From Streptomyces sulfonofaciens (lineage in GTDB: Bacteria; Actinomycetota; Actinomycetes; Streptomycetales; Streptomycetaceae), in contig NZ_BNCD01000004.1 in NCBI RefSeq assembly GCF_014656295.1, positions 248,001 through 312,000 on the forward strand: a stretch of DNA of 64,000 nt, written 5' to 3'. Position 1 is the first letter of the stretch. Every line of letters begins with the position of its first letter. The notes below the pieces were generated by a model that saw only the letters and a program-made list of their open reading frames with translations, ran no database searches and was not told where the DNA came from. Of this stretch, positions 26,629 through 39,104 are shown in pieces. Position numbers and translations under genes: made by a program.

Positions 26629-27639
26629 TCACCCGCGGGAGCGCTGCGTCACCGCGATGCACACCAGCACGGCGACGGCGGCCAGTGGGGCGAGCACGGT
26701 CAGCCGCTCGCCGAGCAGGAGCACCGACCAGACGAGCGTGAGCAGCGGTTGCGCGAGCTGGAGCTGACTTGCCCGGGGGATCCCGATCGCGGCCATGCCC
26801 CGGTACCACACCACCAGACCGAGGAACTGCGACCCGGCCGCCACCCAGAGCACGCCCGCGACGCTGTGCACCGTCAGGGCCACCGGCTCATGGGCCAGCG
26901 CAAGACACGCGCCGGCCGCCGAGAACGGCAGGCAGAGCACCAGTGCCCAGCCGATGACCTGCCAGCCCGGCATCACCCGGGCCAGCCGCCCGCCCTCGGT
27001 GTAGCCCGCCGCACAGACCAGCAGCGCGCCGAAGAGGTACAGGTCCGCCCTGCTCAGTGCGCCGCCGCTCTGCTGCACGGTGAAGGCGATCACCACGGCC
27101 GCTCCCGCCAGTGCGGCGCCCCAGAACGTGCGCGACGGCCGCACTCCGGTGCGCAGCGCGGAGCACAGTGCGGTGGTGAGCGGCAGGAGACCGACGACCA
27201 CCGCCGCATGGGACGTGCTGGAGGTGCGCAGTGCCAGCGTCGACAGGGTCGGGAAGCCGATCACCACACCGCCCGCCACCACCGCGAGCGAGGCCCACTG
27301 CCGGCGCCCCGGCGGTGCCGCCCGCCGGACGATCAGGCAACCGCCCGCGAGCAGACCGGCGAGCGTGGTGCGCACCGCCACCAGCGACCAGGGCCCGAAC
27401 CCCGCCAGGCCCCAGGCGGTTGCGGGGAAGGTGAGAGAGAAGGAGACCACTCCGAGCACGGCAAGCACGGTGCCGGCGCGCGCCCCGGTGTGCCGAGCGG
27501 CGAGGGCGGCGGGCGGGGAAGCGGGGCCGGGTGCGTCGCAAGGGGCACCGGGCGCCTTGGGTACTCCGCGGCCAAGATGTGGGGCTGCGGAGCCCACCGC
27601 TATCGAGGCCTCTTCGGTAGCGCTATCGTTGGCTCTCAT
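26629..27639 (-). CDS. EamA/DMT-family transporter
   Basis: A 336-residue inner-membrane protein with about ten helices in two EamA repeats (first from GTVLAVLGVVSFSLTFPATA, second from ADLYLFGALLVCAAGYTEGG). Family members export metabolites such as amino acids. ATG 27639 shares the palindrome CATG with the start of the divergent MocR gene; TACGCT lies 5 bases upstream, so the message may be leaderless. GTG 27597 is an alternative that would leave the repeats at 27598-27628 outside the gene. Pairing with a MocR/GntR-aminotransferase regulator is common; I infer that the transporter is its target. Confidence 0.82.
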   Translation of the reverse strand: MRANDSATEEASIAVGSAAPHLGRGVPKAPGAPCDAPGPASPPAALAARHTGARAGTVLAVLGVVSFSLTFPATAWGLAGFGPWSLVAVRTTLAGLLAGGCLIVRRAAPPGRRQWASLAVVAGGVVIGFPTLSTLALRTSSTSHAAVVVGLLPLTTALCSALRTGVRPSRTFWGAALAGAAVVIAFTVQQSGGALSRADLYLFGALLVCAAGYTEGGRLARVMPGWQVIGWALVLCLPFSAAGACLALAHEPVALTVHSVAGVLWVAAGSQFLGLVVWYRGMAAIGIPRASQLQLAQPLLTLVWSVLLLGERLTVLAPLAAVAVLVCIAVTQRSRG

Positions 27640-27640
27640 G
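27598..27640. promoter_or_regulatory. Overlapping divergent promoters and direct repeats, EamA/MocR
   Basis: CGCTATCG occurs twice as a direct repeat (27598-27605, 27621-27628), 23 bp apart, about two helical turns. MocR-type regulators are known to bind direct repeats. TATCGT (27624-27629) lies 8 bases before the plus-strand ATG 27638, and TACGCT lies 5 bases before the minus-strand ATG 27639. Both genes thus have -10-like elements next to their starts and no Shine-Dalgarno sequence. Confidence 0.5.
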
Positions 27641-29074
27641 GAAGAGCGTAGCAGCGCGGGAGAACTGGCCGAAACCCTGCGCGCCGAGCTCAACCGCTAC
27701 TCACCGGGAGAAAAGCTCCCGTCGAGTCGGTCCCTTGTCGAGCGCTTCCGGGTCAGCCCTGTCACCGTCTCACGGGCACTGGCGCACCTGGCCGCCGAAG
27801 GTCTGGTGGTGACCAGGCCCGGTGCGGGAGCGTTCCGCGCGGGGGCCCCGGCGGCGCCGCCGCCCGCGGGCGACACCTCCTGGCAGGAGGTGGCACTGAG
27901 CGCGGACGCGTCCGCCGAGGCGGTACCGCGCACCGTGGACGCCTCTGCCGTCCTCGCCACCCTCGCCGCCCCGCCCTCCGCGGTCATCGAGTTCACCAAC
28001 GGCTACCTGCACGAGTCGCTGCGCCCCGAGCGGGCCATGGCCGAGGCGCTGGCCAGGGCCGGCCGCCGCCCGGGGGCCTGGGGCAGGCCCCCGGTGGAGG
28101 GTCTGACCGGACTCAGGGAGTGGTTCGCGCGAAACATCGGCGGCGCGATCACCGCCGCCGACATCCTGGTCACCGCCGGCGGGCAGTCCGCGCTGACCAC
28201 CGTGCTGCGGGCACTCGCACCCCCCGGCGCGCCCGTGCTGGTCGAGTCGCCCACCTACCCCGGCATGCTCGCCATCGCCCGGGCCGCCGGACTGCGGCCG
28301 GTGCCGGTCCCGATCGACACGGACGGGGTGCGGCCGCCGCTGCTCGCCGAGGCGTTCCGGGTGACCGGCGCGCGGCTGTTCGTCTGCCAGCCGCTCTTCC
28401 AGAACCCCACGGGTGCGGTGCTCGCCGCCGGCCGGCGCGCCGAGGTGCTGCGGATCGCCCGTGAGGCGGGTGCCTTCGTCGTCGAGGACGACTTCGTGCG
28501 GCGGCTGGTCCACTCGGACGCCGGTCCGCTGCCCAGGCCGCTGGCCAGTGAGGACCCGGACGGTGTGGTGGTGCACGTGTGCTCGCTCACCAAGGCCACC
28601 TCGCCCAGTTTCCGGGTGTGCGCGGTGGCGGCCCGCGGGCCCGTGCTCGACAGGCTGCGCGCGATCCAGGTGGTGGACAACTTCTTCGTGCCGCGCCCGC
28701 TCCAGGAGGCGGCGCTCGAACTCGTCGGCGCACCCGCCTGGGCACGGCACCTGCGGGGCCTCGCGGCACAGTTGCGGACGCGGCGGGACGCCATGACCGC
28801 CGAGCTGCGGACGCGGCTGCCCGAACTGGCCCTGCCGCACGTGCCCGCAGGCGGCTACCACCTGTGGCTGCGGCTGCCGGACGGCGCGGACGAGTCGGCG
28901 TGGGCGGCGGCCGCACTCCGTGCCGGGGTGGCGGTGGCACCGGGCCGGCTCTACTTCTGCGCCGAGCCCCCCGCCTCGTACGTGCGGCTGAGCTTCGCGG
29001 GAGTGGCGGGCCTGGCCGAGATCACGGAGGGGGTGCGGCGGCTGCGCCGGGCCTGGGACGGGGCGCCGGGCTGA
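27638..29074 (+). CDS. MocR-family regulator (GntR HTH plus aminotransferase domain)
   Basis: A 478-residue fusion. The winged helix (about 8-70) has GEKLPSSRSLVERFRVS and PVTVSRALAHLAAEGLV. The fold-type I aminotransferase domain (about 110-475) has the PLP lysine Lys319 in CSLTKATSPSF and the NPTG element in FQNPTGAVL. MocR proteins use PLP or its amino-acid adduct as effector, and mostly control divergent metabolic or transport genes. The start is fixed by the shared CATG; other in-frame starts upstream lie inside the divergent gene. Confidence 0.88.
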   Translation: MEERSSAGELAETLRAELNRYSPGEKLPSSRSLVERFRVSPVTVSRALAHLAAEGLVVTRPGAGAFRAGAPAAPPPAGDTSWQEVALSADASAEAVPRTVDASAVLATLAAPPSAVIEFTNGYLHESLRPERAMAEALARAGRRPGAWGRPPVEGLTGLREWFARNIGGAITAADILVTAGGQSALTTVLRALAPPGAPVLVESPTYPGMLAIARAAGLRPVPVPIDTDGVRPPLLAEAFRVTGARLFVCQPLFQNPTGAVLAAGRRAEVLRIAREAGAFVVEDDFVRRLVHSDAGPLPRPLASEDPDGVVVHVCSLTKATSPSFRVCAVAARGPVLDRLRAIQVVDNFFVPRPLQEAALELVGAPAWARHLRGLAAQLRTRRDAMTAELRTRLPELALPHVPAGGYHLWLRLPDGADESAWAAAALRAGVAVAPGRLYFCAEPPASYVRLSFAGVAGLAEITEGVRRLRRAWDGAPG

Positions 29075-29126
29075 GGGGAAGGGCGCCGGGCACCCGGCGC
29101 GGGGCCCGCCGGGTGCCCGGAGGGGG

Positions 29127-29459
29127 TCAGGAGAACATCACCGAGCGCACCCCCACCAGCGGCGAACCCTGGCCGTCGTAGGCCCGCAGGACGTAGGACG
29201 CGCCGGTGCAGCCCGCCCCGGTGTAGACGGTGGCGGTGGCGTCGGTGGTGTTGCGCGGGGAGCGGGCGGCGGACGGGCCCGGCACCGGGATGGCGAGGCA
29301 CTGCCGGCTCGGCGGGTCGACCAGAGCGCTGAGGTACTCGCCCGCCCCGCTCCCGTACACGTACGAGAAGCTCCCGGACGCCGCGTGCGCGGCGGCGGGC
29401 AGGGCGAGGACGAGTGCGAGCGAGCCCACGGCGGCGGTCAGGGTGCTGCGCAGACGCAT
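29127..29459 (-). CDS. Small secreted protein
   Basis: A 110-residue protein with a clear Sec signal: MRLRST, hydrophobic core LALVLALPAAA, and cleavage after AHA (about residue 27). The mature part of about 83 residues has two cysteines (RQCLAIP, GAGCTGASY), consistent with one disulfide, and beta-rich sequence such as TDATATVYTGAGC. I do not recognise the family. GGAAGGA precedes ATG 29459. It is a monocistronic minus-strand gene downstream of the convergent MocR gene. Confidence 0.75.
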   Translation of the reverse strand: MRLRSTLTAAVGSLALVLALPAAAHAASGSFSYVYGSGAGEYLSALVDPPSRQCLAIPVPGPSAARSPRNTTDATATVYTGAGCTGASYVLRAYDGQGSPLVGVRSVMFS

Positions 29460-29692
29460 GGGGGGTGTCCTTCCGTCGGGTCGCCCGGCCGCGGCGGGCG
29501 GCGTGGGAGGGGGGCGTGCCGGTGCGACGTCTTCGCACGAGATCTTCGTGCCGGCGGGCCGCCGTCCCGGCGCCGACGCCCTGAGGGGCATCCGAAAGGA
29601 GCAGCGCCTCGGGCCGCGCCGTACCCGCACGGATCGCGACGCGGCGGGGGAACCGGCGCCGTGCGAGGGCGTCCTGCTGTGCGCGGCGGACG

Positions 29693-30274
29693 TCAGGGGG
29701 TGCCGGGGGGCTCGGACAGCCGGGTGTAGTCGGTGACGAGGAGCTGGTCCTTGGCCGGACCCGCCACCCACCACACGCTGCGCCACCGGTCGGGACCCGT
29801 GACCGTGAACTCGCCCCGGTAGACGTCCGCCGCGCAGGGGTGGTGGGCGACGTGGTGGCCCGCACCGAGGTCGAGGTCGTGGAAGGGGCGGCCGTCGGAG
29901 AACTCGACGCGTGCGGTGCCGGGCCGCTCGCCCGGCAGGAAGCGCAGCACCCGGGTGGCGGGGCGCGCCGTGCCCTGCCAGACGAAGGTGCCCGACTCCC
30001 GGCTCAGCAGCCCGCCGCCGCGCTCCCCGGGGCCGCCGTGCCCGTCATGCCCGCCGGGCGCTCCTGACCCGGGTGCGCCCGGCCCCCCGGTGCCCTCCGC
30101 GAGCAGCGGTGTGAACACCGTGGTCCCCGTGAACCGGCCCTCCGCGCCGCTCGCCGCGTCCCGTACCGTCCGCTCGACGTGCCAGGCGCCGGTCAGGTAC
30201 GCGAGCGTATCGGGCACTGCAACGGCACCGGGCGCGGGCCGCGCCCCGGGCCCCCGCCCCGCGGGCTCAGCCAT
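29693..30274 (-). CDS. DUF6314-like protein
   Basis: A 193-residue soluble protein. The core starts LAYLTGAWHVERTVRD and continues through GRFTGTTVFTPLL, FSDGRPFHDLDLGAG, HPCAADVYRGEFTV and WWVAGPAKDQLLVTDYTR. This repeated beta-strand pattern suggests a lipocalin-like barrel as in DUF6314. A Gly-rich insert (about 60-85) is likely a loop. ATG 30274 overlaps the stop of the AAA kinase gene by 8 bp, so the two are coupled. The function is unknown. Confidence 0.72.
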   Translation of the reverse strand: MAEPAGRGPGARPAPGAVAVPDTLAYLTGAWHVERTVRDAASGAEGRFTGTTVFTPLLAEGTGGPGAPGSGAPGGHDGHGGPGERGGGLLSRESGTFVWQGTARPATRVLRFLPGERPGTARVEFSDGRPFHDLDLGAGHHVAHHPCAADVYRGEFTVTGPDRWRSVWWVAGPAKDQLLVTDYTRLSEPPGTP

Positions 30275-31133
30275 CGCCGTGCACCACCTGGTGGCCGTCC
30301 GCCAGCACGGGTGCGGCGCCCGCCGGATCGTCGGGCGGCGGCGGGAAGTCGGCCACGGCCAGCGGCACATCCGCACCGCAGCCCTGCCGCCCGCACTCGC
30401 ACAGGAACGGCTGGACGGCGTCCCGGACCGAGCCCCGGCTCCAGCTCCTGGCGAAGTAGGCGGTGTACTGGTCGACCACGGCGCGGTTGGCCTGGCGCAG
30501 GAGCGTCCGGCGCCCGGCCGCCGTGGTGGCCCGCGGGCCCGTGGTGAGCGCCGCTCCGAAAAGCGCCTCGACGCGGGCGGCGGTCTCCAGGGCGCCCATG
30601 CGGCCGTCGACCTCCACGATCCGCCCTCCCGACGCCGTCACCTCCGCCCTGATCTCCTCGGCAAGCCGCCGGTACAGCGCCGCGGGCCCTGGGGCGAGGT
30701 CCCGCTCCGCGAGGCGCGCCCGCTGCACCTCCGGTGCCGGCAGCAGCCAGACGGAGCGGTGGCCGGTGCCCGCGAGCGCGGGGGTGACGGCGGTCCCCTC
30801 GGCGAGGGTGAGCGGATCAGGGGGCAGCGCCCGCAGATCGTCGGCGATCATCGGCCCACGGTCGTGGTGGAGGGCCATCTCCAGGAGGTCGTCCTCGGGC
30901 AGCGCCCAGCGGGCCTCCGGGGCGAGCCGTTCGAAGCGGAGAGCGGCCGGGTGCCCGGCGGCCACCGCGCGGTCGCGGTGTGCCCACGTCCGTGCGTCGG
31001 CGTTGTACCAGCGCAGTCCGTGCCGGCGCGTCAGCAGCCGGGCGACGGTGGTCTTGCCCGCGCCGGGACCTCCGCCGAGCCACAGCGCGGTGTCGAGGGC
31101 GCAGGAGGGCCGCGCGGTGGCCCGCCCGGTCAC
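30267..31133 (-). CDS. AAA/P-loop kinase-like protein
   Basis: A 288-residue P-loop protein. Walker A is WLGGGPGAGKTTVARLL near the N-terminus; TLAEGTAV may be the Walker B/lid-adjacent strand. The body resembles zeta-toxin/adenylate-kinase-like AAA_33 proteins that phosphorylate small molecules. The C-terminal quarter is rich in Cys, His and Asp (FLCECGRQGCGADVPLA), possibly a metal site. GTG 31133 is the only start that includes Walker A with the frame; its TGA-sharing uORF is described separately. The 3' end overlaps the DUF6314-like gene. The substrate is unknown. Confidence 0.72.
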   Translation of the reverse strand: MTGRATARPSCALDTALWLGGGPGAGKTTVARLLTRRHGLRWYNADARTWAHRDRAVAAGHPAALRFERLAPEARWALPEDDLLEMALHHDRGPMIADDLRALPPDPLTLAEGTAVTPALAGTGHRSVWLLPAPEVQRARLAERDLAPGPAALYRRLAEEIRAEVTASGGRIVEVDGRMGALETAARVEALFGAALTTGPRATTAAGRRTLLRQANRAVVDQYTAYFARSWSRGSVRDAVQPFLCECGRQGCGADVPLAVADFPPPPDDPAGAAPVLADGHQVVHGDG

Positions 31134-31228
31134 CGGTGCCCGCCGTACGTCCGTGGCTGCCCGCCGCCCGCCCCCGCCCGCCCGGCGGTGTCTGCCCGCT
31201 GCGGGGGCGTGGTGTCCGAGGAGTCCAT
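31130..31228 (-). CDS. Possible leaderless uORF coupled to the AAA kinase
   Basis: A 32-codon ORF beginning MDSSDTTPPQR and Gly/Arg-rich afterwards. TACGGT ends 6 bases before ATG 31228, which fits a leaderless start. Its TGA overlaps the kinase GTG as GTGA. It could feed ribosomes to the kinase start, or be the true N-terminus of the kinase if a frameshift exists. Protein-level evidence is lacking. Confidence 0.4.
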   Translation of the reverse strand: MDSSDTTPPQRADTAGRAGAGGGQPRTYGGHR

Positions 31229-31402
31229 GTACACACCGTAGGACGCGGCGTGCGGGCGGAGCCACGGGGCCCGCGGCCGGGATCCCGGGGCGTGCGGTCG
31301 GGGCACCGGGGGCATGGCGCCGCCGACCGCAGCCCGCCGCCCGGAGTGCTGCGGGGCCCGGCGGCGGTTCGCGGGCCGGTGGTGTGCCGTCCGTGGGATG
31401 CG

Positions 31403-32365
31403 TCAGGAGGTGGCCGCGAACGCGTTCACTCCCGTGAGGTCGGCCGACAGCTCCCACAGCCGGGCCGCCTGCTCGGGGTCGACGGCGTAGTCGCGCACGC
31501 CGCCGCGGAACTCGCCCGGGCCGGCCGGCTCCGCGATGTCGCAGTCCTCGCAGTACACGCCGCCACGGCCCGCCAGGCGCGGTGAGGTGGCAGCCCAGAC
31601 CTGGGTCGCGGCGCCCTGCCGGGGCGTCTTGAGCGACTCGTCGACGAGGTTGCCGTCCTCGTCGATCCAGCCGAGGCCGACCATCTCCTCCTTCGGGAGA
31701 TGGCGCTGCAAGGGGGTGAGGATGCCGCCGGGGTGCACGGCGAACGCCCGCACGCCCGCGTTCTCGGCGAGTGCGTCGAGGTGCACGGCGAACAGCGCGT
31801 TCGCCGTCTTCGCCTGGCCGTAGGCCTGCCACTTGTCGTACCCGGACCTGAAGTGCACGTCGTCCCAGCGGATGGCCGAGCGCCGGTGGCCGGCGGACGA
31901 CACCGACACGACGCGGGCGCCCCGCGCGAGGACCGGCCAGAGGTGGTTGACGAGTGCGTAGTGGCCGAGGTGGTTGGTGGCGAACTGCGCCTCCCAGCCG
32001 GGCCCCACCCGGGTCTCCGGGCAGGCCATGACGGCCGCGTTGTTGATCAGGATGTCGATGCTCCGGCCGGAGGCGGCGAAGCGCTTGGCGAACGCCCGGA
32101 CACCGGCGAGGTCGGCGAGGTCGAGCTCGTCGACCTCCACCCCGTCGACGCCGGCGAGCGCGTCCCGGGCGCTGCCGGGACGGCGGGCGGGCACCACCAC
32201 GCGCGCACCCGCACCGGCCAGTGCCCGTGTCGTCTCGAGACCGAGCCCCGAGTACCCGCCGGTGACGACCGCGAGCTTCCCCGAGAGGTCGATCCCGCGC
32301 AGCACCTCCTCCGCGGTGCTGCCGGCTCCGAATCCCGATCCGATCCTGTGCTGAGGAGTGTCCAT
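31403..32365 (-). CDS. Short-chain dehydrogenase (retinol-dehydrogenase-like SDR)
   Basis: A 320-residue SDR. TGGYSGLG (35-42) is the cofactor loop; NNA (108-110), Ser156/157, Tyr182 and Lys186 (YGQAK) give the active site. RRPGS after strand 2 suggests NADP(H). The longer C-terminus and Trp-rich parts match the oxidoreductases related to human retinol dehydrogenases/WWOX. ATG 32365 was taken because the conserved N-terminal VLRGIDLSGK segment follows. It is divergent from argC; the 153-bp spacer holds the argC promoter. Confidence 0.87.
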   Translation of the reverse strand: MDTPQHRIGSGFGAGSTAEEVLRGIDLSGKLAVVTGGYSGLGLETTRALAGAGARVVVPARRPGSARDALAGVDGVEVDELDLADLAGVRAFAKRFAASGRSIDILINNAAVMACPETRVGPGWEAQFATNHLGHYALVNHLWPVLARGARVVSVSSAGHRRSAIRWDDVHFRSGYDKWQAYGQAKTANALFAVHLDALAENAGVRAFAVHPGGILTPLQRHLPKEEMVGLGWIDEDGNLVDESLKTPRQGAATQVWAATSPRLAGRGGVYCEDCDIAEPAGPGEFRGGVRDYAVDPEQAARLWELSADLTGVNAFAATS

Positions 32366-32462
32366 GGACCGGCACGCTACGTATTCGAGGGCGCTCGAAG
32401 TCAAACCGGGGCCACAGGCACCGCGGCGGCCGGTGGCCGACCGGCCCCGGACGCCCGGGGAC

Positions 32463-34701
<2,239 letters not shown>

Positions 34702-34762
34702 CTCGCGGCCGCATCCGCGTGCCCGCGTCCGTCCCCTCCGGCCCCGAAGGTCCCGCCCCGTC

Positions 34763-35671
34763 ATGAGCACTCGCCAGCACACCGCACTGCCCAAGGCACG
34801 GATCCTCATCGAGGCGCTGCCCTGGCTGACCAGGCACCACGGCAAGACGATCGTGATCAAGTTCGGCGGCAACGCCATGGTGGACGACGCGCTGAAGGCA
34901 GCCTTCGCGCAGGACGTCGTCTTCCTGCGGCACGCGGGGCTCAAGCCCGTCGTCGTGCACGGCGGCGGGCCGCAGATCACCGCCCAGCTCGACCGGCACG
35001 GCCTGGTCTCCGAGTTCAGGGCCGGGCTCAGGGTCACCACGCCCGAGGCCATGGACGTGGTCAGGATGGTCCTCGCCGGGCAGGTGCAGCGCGAGCTGGT
35101 CGGCCTGCTCAACCGGCACGGCCCGTTCGCCGTCGGCCTCACCGGCGAGGACGCGCACACCATCACCGCCACCAAGCACCTGCCCCGGATAGACGGCGAA
35201 CCGGTCGACATCGGCCGGGTCGGCGAGATCACCGAGATGGACACCGGCGCCGTCGAGGCCCTGCTGGCGGACGGCCGGATCCCCGTCGTGTCGTCCATCG
35301 CACGCTCCGCCGACGACGGCCACGTCTACAACGTCAACGCCGACACCGCCGCAGCCGCGCTCGCCGCCGCACTGAAGGCGGAGACGCTGATGGTCCTCAC
35401 CGACGTCGAGGGCCTCTACGAGGACTGGCCGAACAGCGACGACGTGATCAGCAGGCTCACCGCGAGCGAGCTGGAGAAGCTGCTGCCCGACCTGGCCAGC
35501 GGCATGGTCCCGAAGATGCAGGGCTGCCTGCACGCGGTGCGCGGCGGTGTCACCACCGCCCGCGTCATCGACGGCCGGGTCCCGCACTCGATCCTGCTGG
35601 AGATCTTCACGGACGAGGGCATCGGCACGATGGTCGTGCCGGACGACCCCGGCACCACGGACGCACCGTAG
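34763..35671 (+). CDS. argB: Acetylglutamate kinase
   Basis: A 302-residue amino-acid kinase for the second arginine step and the usual feedback target. KFGGNAM (glycine loop), HGGGPQI, and [14 protein letters not shown] are seen; [11 protein letters not shown] and [13 protein letters not shown] complete the ATP and substrate sites. An N-terminal helix ([15 protein letters not shown]) suggests the hexameric, arginine-inhibited type. ATG 34763 has a weak upstream site. The TAG stop is followed by 20 open codons in the same frame, ending at a TGA overlapping argD. Confidence 0.96.
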   Translation: MSTRQHTALPKARILIEALPWLTRHHGKTIVIKFGGNAMVDDALKAAFAQDVVFLRHAGLKPVVVHGGGPQITAQLDRHGLVSEFRAGLRVTTPEAMDVVRMVLAGQVQRELVGLLNRHGPFAVGLTGEDAHTITATKHLPRIDGEPVDIGRVGEITEMDTGAVEALLADGRIPVVSSIARSADDGHVYNVNADTAAAALAAALKAETLMVLTDVEGLYEDWPNSDDVISRLTASELEKLLPDLASGMVPKMQGCLHAVRGGVTTARVIDGRVPHSILLEIFTDEGIGTMVVPDDPGTTDAP

Positions 35672-35718
35672 AACGCACCGCAGAACGCAGCGCAGAACGC
35701 AGCGCAGAACGCAGCGCA
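35671..35718 (+). repeat. Four 12-bp tandem repeats between argB and argD
   Basis: Units are GAACGCACCGCA once, then GAACGCAGCGCA three times, followed by GAAGGGG that includes the argD ribosome site. The 12-bp unit keeps the argB frame open: after the TAG it encodes Asn-Ala-Pro-Gln and then three Asn-Ala-Ala-Gln units. Confidence 0.9.
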
Positions 35719-35730
35719 GAAGGGGACCGC

Positions 35731-37008
<1,278 letters not shown>

Positions 37009-37027
37009 TCCGGAGACTGAGACACCG

Positions 37028-37570
37028 ATGAGCCAGCCGCAGGACCACGAACACGGGCAGGCGGGGCCTGCCGTCCCGCAGACCCGCACCGCCCGCCACC
37101 GCCGCATCGTCGACATCCTCAACCGCGACCCGGTGCGCTCGCAGAGCCAGTTGGCGAAGCTCCTCGCGGACGACGGGCTCTCCGTCACGCAGGCGACGCT
37201 CTCGCGCGACCTGGACGAGCTCAACGCCGTGAAGATCCGCAACGCCGAGGGCGACCTCATCTACGCGGTGCCGAGCGAGGGAGGGTTCCGCACGCCCCGC
37301 GCGCCGCTGGGCGAGGCGGCGAAGGAGGAGCGGATGCGGCGGCTCTCCGCCGAACTGCTGATCTCGGCGGAGGCATCCGCCAACCTCGTGGTCCTGCGCA
37401 CCCCGCCCGGTGCCGCGCAGTTCCTCGCCTCGGCCATCGACCAGGCCGAGCTGCACGAGGTGCTCGGCACCATCGCGGGCGACGACACGCTGCTCCTGAT
37501 CAGCCGCAAGCCGACGGGCGGTCAGGCACTGGCCGACCACCTGCTGAGGCTGGCGCAGCGGGAGAACTGA
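37028..37570 (+). CDS. argR: Arginine repressor
   Basis: A 180-residue ArgR. The N-terminal winged helix has [24 protein letters not shown] and [16 protein letters not shown]. The C-terminal arginine-binding, hexamer-forming domain has [17 protein letters not shown] and [12 protein letters not shown], containing the GTIAGDDT Asp pair that contacts arginine. With arginine, it represses arg promoters; ARG-box-like sites lie before argC and argG here. Last gene of the operon, ended by a hairpin. Confidence 0.95.
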   Translation: MSQPQDHEHGQAGPAVPQTRTARHRRIVDILNRDPVRSQSQLAKLLADDGLSVTQATLSRDLDELNAVKIRNAEGDLIYAVPSEGGFRTPRAPLGEAAKEERMRRLSAELLISAEASANLVVLRTPPGAAQFLASAIDQAELHEVLGTIAGDDTLLLISRKPTGGQALADHLLRLAQREN

Positions 37571-37595
37571 GCGCTCACCGGGGGGGGGCGCCCAC

Positions 37596-37638
37596 CGGGG
37601 GCCCGGGGCAGCGCCTCGGCGCGGCACGAGGGCCCCCG
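37596..37638 (+). terminator. Probable terminator after argR
   Basis: CGGGGGCCC pairs with GGGCCCCCG (9 bp) around a GC-rich 25-nt loop. A run of nine G (37580-37588) precedes it, close to the argR stop. Confidence 0.6.
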
Positions 37639-37711
37639 AAGGCCGCGGGTCCGTCGGCGCGTGTGCGGCGGCGGGCGGCGTGTGCGGCGGCGGTCCGGAC
37701 CCGGCGGCCGC

Positions 37712-38869
37712 TCAGGCGTCCGGTGCGCGCCGGCTGCGGTGGGACATCCAGGCCGCGACCAGGGCGCCCGAGACGTTGTGCCAGACCGAGAAGACGGCCG
37801 AGGGAAGCGCGGCGAGCGGGCTGAAGTGGGCCGTGGCGAGGGAGGCGGCGAGGCCGGAGTTCTGCATCCCGACCTCGAAGGCCATCGCCCGTGACGCGGG
37901 GGTGCCGAGCCGGGCCAGCCGGCCCGCACCGTAACCGAGGGCGAGGCCCAGGCCGTTGTGGAGCACCACCGCGAGCAGGACCAGCGCCGCCGCCGACCTG
38001 ATCGCCGCCGAGCTGCCCGCCACCACCACGGCCACGATCACCGACACGGCCACCGCCGACACCCACGGCAGCGCACCGAGCAGCCGGCCCAGATACCTGC
38101 CGAGGACCAGCCTGACGGCCAGGCCGCCCAGGACCGGCAGCAGGACCGTCTTGAGGATGTCGGTGACCATCGCGGAGGCGTCCACCGGCAGGAACTCACC
38201 CGCGAGCAGCAAGGTCAGCGGCGGGGTGACGAGGGGCGCGAGCACGGTGGAGACCGTGGCGACCGACACCGACAGCGCCACATCGCCGCGGGCCAGGTAG
38301 GTCACCACATTGGACGCGGTGCCGCTCGGCGCACAGCCGACCAGGATCACCCCCGCCGCGAGCTGCGGCGAAAGACCCAGCGCATGCGCGATCAGCCAGC
38401 CGAGCCCCGGCATGATCACGTAGTGCGCGACCAGGCCGAGCCCGACCGCCCACGGCCGCCGTGCCACGCCCCTGAAGTCCCGCGGCGTCATCGTCAGTCC
38501 CATGCAGAACATCACGACGCCCAGCAGATAGGGCACGTCCTCGCCCCACGGCGTGAACGTGCCCGGCGTCGCCATGCCGAGCGCGCCGGCCGCGAGCACC
38601 AGGACCGGGAACACGGTGACGGCACGGCGCGCGGCACGGCCGGCGCCGCCGTGCGGGGCGGCGCCGGGGTCCGCGGCCGCGGGGCCGGTACCGGCGCCCG
38701 CACGGTCCGCCGCGCCCGCCGCGCCCGCGTCGGCCGCACGGCCCGCTTCGGCCGGACCGGTCGCGCCGGGCCGTTCTGCGGTGGTCGGCACGGTGCCGTG
38801 CCCGTCCGCCGCGCGATCCCCGTCTTCGGTCTCTTGCGGGTCTTCGGTCTCTTCAGGGTCCGTCTGCAC
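37712..38869 (-). CDS. Bile acid:sodium symporter family transporter
   Basis: A 385-residue membrane protein. After a disordered acidic/Ala-rich N-terminus (about 75 residues), roughly nine helices follow, with family marks PYLLGVVMFCMGLTMTPRDF, GCAPSGTASNVVTYLARGD and EVGMQNSGLAASLA. The last two match the discontinuous-helix crossover sites of BASS proteins. The substrate is unknown; BASS members carry organic anions with sodium. GTG 38869 is my choice, because codons upstream (AGA, CGA, CGT) are atypical. ATG 38920 is the alternative. It converges with argR. Confidence 0.82.
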   Translation of the reverse strand: MQTDPEETEDPQETEDGDRAADGHGTVPTTAERPGATGPAEAGRAADAGAAGAADRAGAGTGPAAADPGAAPHGGAGRAARRAVTVFPVLVLAAGALGMATPGTFTPWGEDVPYLLGVVMFCMGLTMTPRDFRGVARRPWAVGLGLVAHYVIMPGLGWLIAHALGLSPQLAAGVILVGCAPSGTASNVVTYLARGDVALSVSVATVSTVLAPLVTPPLTLLLAGEFLPVDASAMVTDILKTVLLPVLGGLAVRLVLGRYLGRLLGALPWVSAVAVSVIVAVVVAGSSAAIRSAAALVLLAVVLHNGLGLALGYGAGRLARLGTPASRAMAFEVGMQNSGLAASLATAHFSPLAALPSAVFSVWHNVSGALVAAWMSHRSRRAPDA

Positions 38870-39104
38870 GGCCGCGATGCAACGCGCCCGCGGCGGTCGC
38901 ACGCAACCGCGTCTCGTCATGTGGGAGGCGGCCGGGCCCGGGCGGGAGCCGGGCGGAAGCCCACCGAGCCCGGTGGGCTCCCGGCAGGACTGCCCGGGCG
39001 GGACCCGCGCCCTCGGTCCCGGCGGCCGTCGCACCGCGCCCGGCGGCCGCGGCCCGGCGTCGTCCGCCGCGCCCGAGCCGGCCGCGCGCGGTGCCGCCCG
39101 GCGC

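Noticed and set aside
37580..37588. Run of nine G after argR as a phase-variation tract
   Set aside because: It lies after the stop codon in a GC-rich terminator region, so slippage would not alter a protein.
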